DNA from: a bacterium
GTDB taxonomy: Bacteria; JAJVIF01; JAGGVT01
Direction of reading: 5' to 3'
DNA length: 8,021 nucleotides
NCBI GenBank assembly: GCA_021157815.1
Contig: JAGGVT010000051.1
Coordinates: forward strand, 1 to 8,021
Shown here: positions 5,555 to 8,021 of the stretch, one piece after another
Position numbering within the stretch: the first letter of the stretch is position 1
Layout of the letters: the number at the start of each line of letters is the position of its first letter
Program-made: the position numbers and the translations under genes
The notes under the pieces: model-generated
Seen by the model: the letters and a program-made list of their open reading frames with translations, nothing else
What the model was told of the DNA's origin: nothing
Databases searched by the model: none

Positions 5555-8021
5555 TAGGTGCACTCTCCGTGTTATCAAGGTCTTCGATAAAAGGAAGCCG
5601 GATTATGAAAGTTGTTCCCTTACCCATTTCTGTTTCAAAAGTCAAGCTACCCTGATGATTTTTAGTAATTGCGCTGTGACTAATTGCCAGTCCCTGGCCG
5701 GTTCCTTTGCCTACTTCCTTTGTTGTATAAAAATGGTCAAAGACATGGCTCCTGGACTCTTCCGGAATACCCGTTCCGGTATCGGAAATCCGTATCTCCA
5801 CCCATTCATCATCTCGATGTGTGGTGATTTTTATCTCCCCCAGTTTGCCTGTCTCATCACCGATCGCGTCTTCGATGGCTTGTGCGGCGTTGATAATAAT
5901 ATTCAACAACACCTGGCCAATTTCGCTGCCCTTGCACACAACCAGTGGCAGGTCAGGATCCAACTCCAATTTCATTTCTGAAACATATTTCCACTCATTA
6001 CGGGCAACTGTAGCGGTACTTTCGATAATACGATTCAGGTTTTCAGACTTTTTCTCATTTACATCAGGATGGGCAAAGTCCTTCATCGCCCGTACGATGT
6101 CACTCACCCTTCCAAGGCCATCAAGGGATTGTTCAATAGCTTTTGGAATATCCTCACTCAGGAATTCAACATCAATTTCATCAGCCAAGTCAGTTATTTC
6201 AGGAAGAAGATCATTCGTGTCGCTGCCTTCTGTCAACGCTTTCTCCAGCTGTCGATACTTCTCAATCAATCTTGACAGGTCTTTGAACGAATCCTGAAGG
6301 AATCTGGTGTTATCACTTACAAATTGCGTTGGAGTGTTAATCTCGTGAGCGATTCCCGCAGCCAGCTGCCCTATCGACTGCAATTTCTGGCCCTGTGAAA
6401 ATTCGGTTTCAAGAATTCTACGCTCAGTGATATCTTGTATTGTGCTTACCCAGCCGATTCTGCTGCCGCTTTTGTCCTGTAACGGTATTGTGTTATGTTC
6501 CGCGAAGAAAATCTCCCCTCCCTTTCGTTTCATCTTTACATCATAAGCATGCATGACTCCCTTTTTGGAAATGGCCTTAAAAAGTTTCTTTTTATAATCT
6601 TCAAAACCATTTGATTTGGGAAACAGGAAATCAAATGATTTCCCTGTAAGTTCTTCCTTTGAAAATTCGAAAATCTCCACTGCCGCCGCATTACAGTCTG
6701 TTATTTTCAGTGTTTCGGAATCCAGCACAAAAACGGCACTTCGCAGACTGTCAATTATGCTTTGCACAAATCTACGATTCTCCACTAACGTAACTTCAAT
6801 TCTTTCGCTTTCAAGAAATATCCCTATTTGTTCACCTATAATATTTATCATGTTTCTTTCCTCCATCAGGAAAGATCCTTCATCCATCTCATTCTTATCC
6901 TCCAGATAGCAAACCTCTATTTTACCTATTGGCTCTCCGTCAACTGTTATATCCCTGGTTAGTTTCCACTGGCTATCCTTAAAATTCCCTGTATGATATT
7001 GCTTTCCATCGATTGTTATTGCAGCACAGGTTATTGATGTATGTTTCCAGCCGGAAGGTATTGTCTCAACTATCTCTTTCATTTTTTCATGAAACGAATA
7101 ATCAGCCGAAGCTAGAATCCTTGATACGCCATAAAGGCAATTCATTTCCTTGATTCTTTTATTCAGCTCACCTGTACGCTCCTCCACTTTTTGATCAAGA
7201 TATTTGTTCATCACTGTAACTTCATCAGCCTGTCTGGCAAGACGTTTGTTATTTTCGGTTAAAACGGTTTCCCACCTGCGCACCACTCGAATAACCACAA
7301 TCCAACTTATGAGTAAAAGCGGGATGAGAAAAGCCACCGCTGCAATGTGCAGGTAAGTGTTATTTTGTTTGAGACTCAAACTGGCAACTGCCGCTTCGTT
7401 AAGTTCGAAGTTGATCTTATCCATGCCATCTGCATAGATCTGTCTTTGCTTTTTGTATTCATCGCCAAACACAAGCGCCTTTGCCTCATCGACATAACCC
7501 TCCCGAATCAGATCAAAAGCGCGATTATCCATCTCAACAAGTTTTACTCTTGCAACGTCGGTCATGGCATATGATTCACTTTGAAATGCCTTTGGGGCTT
7601 GTTTAATGGCTTCCTTAATTGTCACATCCAACTCAGGCGTATATCGGCGATATCGCTTCTCCCATTGAAGATCACCAGTTGCAGCCGCCATCTGCACCGA
7701 CATATCAAGAACATCGTTCAGGTAAATGATAGAGGCACGCAATTTATGAAACTGGGAATGAACAGCCATGTCTCTGGCGAACCTGGATATACCTTGTGTG
7801 TACATCCACTTTTGATTCTCATATTCATCACTGGATAAAAGCGCTTTGGCTTCATCAACGTTTCCCTGACGAACCAAATCGAAAGCCTGTTTCTCCATTT
7901 CTACAAGTTTTATATTAGCCATATCGAATATTGTCGCCATTTTACTGTCATACGTCTCTGGCGCGATTGCAATAGCCTCTTTGATAACGGCATCCAGCTT
8001 CGGCTCATATTCAAGATAACG
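5529..8021 (-). CDS. Membrane sensor histidine kinase with repeated periplasmic sensor, GAF-like and PAS domains (N-terminus outside window)
   Basis: The reading frame is open to the right edge: 27 codons precede the Met codon at 7940 and continue the repeated sensor sequence, so that Met is internal and the gene is 5'-truncated (at least 830 residues). Numbering from Met 7940: tandem helical sensor module up to about 190, transmembrane helix 196-218, no obvious HAMP domain, coiled coil about 222-262, GAF-like domain about 264-380 (begins RIKEMNCLYGVSRI, includes GKIEVCYLED), PAS 388-505 ending QDITERR, phosphorylation helix with H532 in AAGIAHEINTP, second helix GRVSDIVRAMKDFAHP (610-625), and ATPase domain 668-785 with N684, DTGTG (720-724) and GKGTGQGLA (744-752). 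All catalytic boxes are present. The first membrane helix is expected beyond the edge. It should phosphorylate some or all of the three downstream regulators; its gene overlaps the first by 26 nt. The signal sensed is unknown. Confidence 0.95.
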   Translation of the reverse strand, partial: RYLEYEPKLDAVIKEAIAIAPETYDSKMATIFDMANIKLVEMEKQAFDLVRQGNVDEAKALLSSDEYENQKWMYTQGISRFARDMAVHSQFHKLRASIIYLNDVLDMSVQMAAATGDLQWEKRYRRYTPELDVTIKEAIKQAPKAFQSESYAMTDVARVKLVEMDNRAFDLIREGYVDEAKALVFGDEYKKQRQIYADGMDKINFELNEAAVASLSLKQNNTYLHIAAVAFLIPLLLISWIVVIRVVRRWETVLTENNKRLARQADEVTVMNKYLDQKVEERTGELNKRIKEMNCLYGVSRILASADYSFHEKMKEIVETIPSGWKHTSITCAAITIDGKQYHTGNFKDSQWKLTRDITVDGEPIGKIEVCYLEDKNEMDEGSFLMEERNMINIIGEQIGIFLESERIEVTLVENRRFVQSIIDSLRSAVFVLDSETLKITDCNAAAVEIFEFSKEELTGKSFDFLFPKSNGFEDYKKKLFKAISKKGVMHAYDVKMKRKGGEIFFAEHNTIPLQDKSGSRIGWVSTIQDITERRILETEFSQGQKLQSIGQLAAGIAHEINTPTQFVSDNTRFLQDSFKDLSRLIEKYRQLEKALTEGSDTNDLLPEITDLADEIDVEFLSEDIPKAIEQSLDGLGRVSDIVRAMKDFAHPDVNEKKSENLNRIIESTATVARNEWKYVSEMKLELDPDLPLVVCKGSEIGQVLLNIIINAAQAIEDAIGDETGKLGEIKITTHRDDEWVEIRISDTGTGIPEESRSHVFDHFYTTKEVGKGTGQGLAISHSAITKNHQGSLTFETEMGKGTTFIIRLPFIEDLDNTESAPNEEATALC
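5563..5568 (-). promoter_or_regulatory. Ribosome binding site GGAGAG inside the kinase 3' end
   Basis: GGAGAG on the minus strand, eight bases before the ATG at 5554. It supports that ATG over the upstream in-frame TTG (5578) and lies within the coding sequence of the kinase, consistent with coupled translation. Confidence 0.65.
7425..8021 (-). repeat. Tandem 122-residue (366-nt) sensor module repeat within the kinase
   Basis: The protein repeats with an exact offset of 122 residues and no gap: the 77 residues coded by 8021-7791 align with those coded by 7655-7425, with 40 identical by hand count (52%). Shared blocks include IKEAI, KLVEM, AFDL, VDEAKAL and DEY. The first copy continues past the right window edge, so its beginning is unseen, and the second runs into the transmembrane helix. 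DNA identity is only moderate, so this is an old internal duplication and not a recent one. The pattern (helical, Y..Y.P.LD and LVR.G..DEAK.L) resembles four-helix-bundle periplasmic sensors seen before PAS kinases and diguanylate cyclases. Confidence 0.85.

Noticed and set aside
5481-6297. Overlapping plus-strand open frames of about 160 codons
   Set aside because: They are antisense to the kinase ATPase and phosphorylation domains and show no family motif or good ribosome binding site; they reflect codon bias in the real gene.
7938-7940. Start of the kinase at the Met codon at 7940
   Set aside because: The frame stays open to the window edge and the 27 upstream codons align with the second sensor module (14 of 27 identical), so the Met is internal.

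Overview
All six genes in this window lie on the minus strand, so the window reads biologically from right to left. Nothing on the plus strand looks like a gene. The protein families (a PAS kinase with an AHEINTP phosphorylation box, receiver proteins with HDOD and HD-GYP-like outputs, an RND efflux pump) and the moderate GC content suggest a Gram-negative bacterium. The signalling proteins resemble those of Desulfobacterota/Geobacter-type bacteria from memory; this is an impression, since no search was run.

Signalling block (8021 down to 2317). A membrane histidine kinase enters from the right edge with its true N-terminus outside the window. Its extracytoplasmic sensor is built from a tandemly repeated module of 122 residues. 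It continues through one transmembrane helix, a coiled coil, a GAF-like domain, a PAS domain, the His-containing dimerisation domain and the ATPase domain. Three response regulators follow: REC-HDOD (metal-site residues kept), REC plus a degenerate HD-GYP domain (key catalytic residues lost) and REC plus a PAS-like domain. The first three genes overlap (26 nt, then 4 nt). The fourth begins 71 nt further on behind its own strong ribosome binding site. None of the three regulators has a visible DNA-binding domain, so the likely model is one kinase feeding three receivers that act by protein contacts or by second messenger.

Boundary (2316 to 2087). About 230 nt without a gene, containing a small hairpin, a candidate promoter and a short perfect palindrome where the transcription start would be.

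Efflux block (2086 down to 1). A periplasmic membrane fusion protein and an RND inner-membrane permease are joined by an ATGA stop/start overlap; the permease runs off the left edge after about 246 residues. In hand-counted lines the efflux block is clearly richer in GC than the signalling block, so the two operons probably have separate histories and may only be neighbours.

No tRNA, rRNA, insertion sequence, CRISPR array or phage gene was seen. The most unusual points are the repeated sensor module, the pairing of an apparently intact HDOD regulator with a catalytically dead-looking HD-GYP regulator, and the fan-out of one kinase to three non-DNA-binding regulators.
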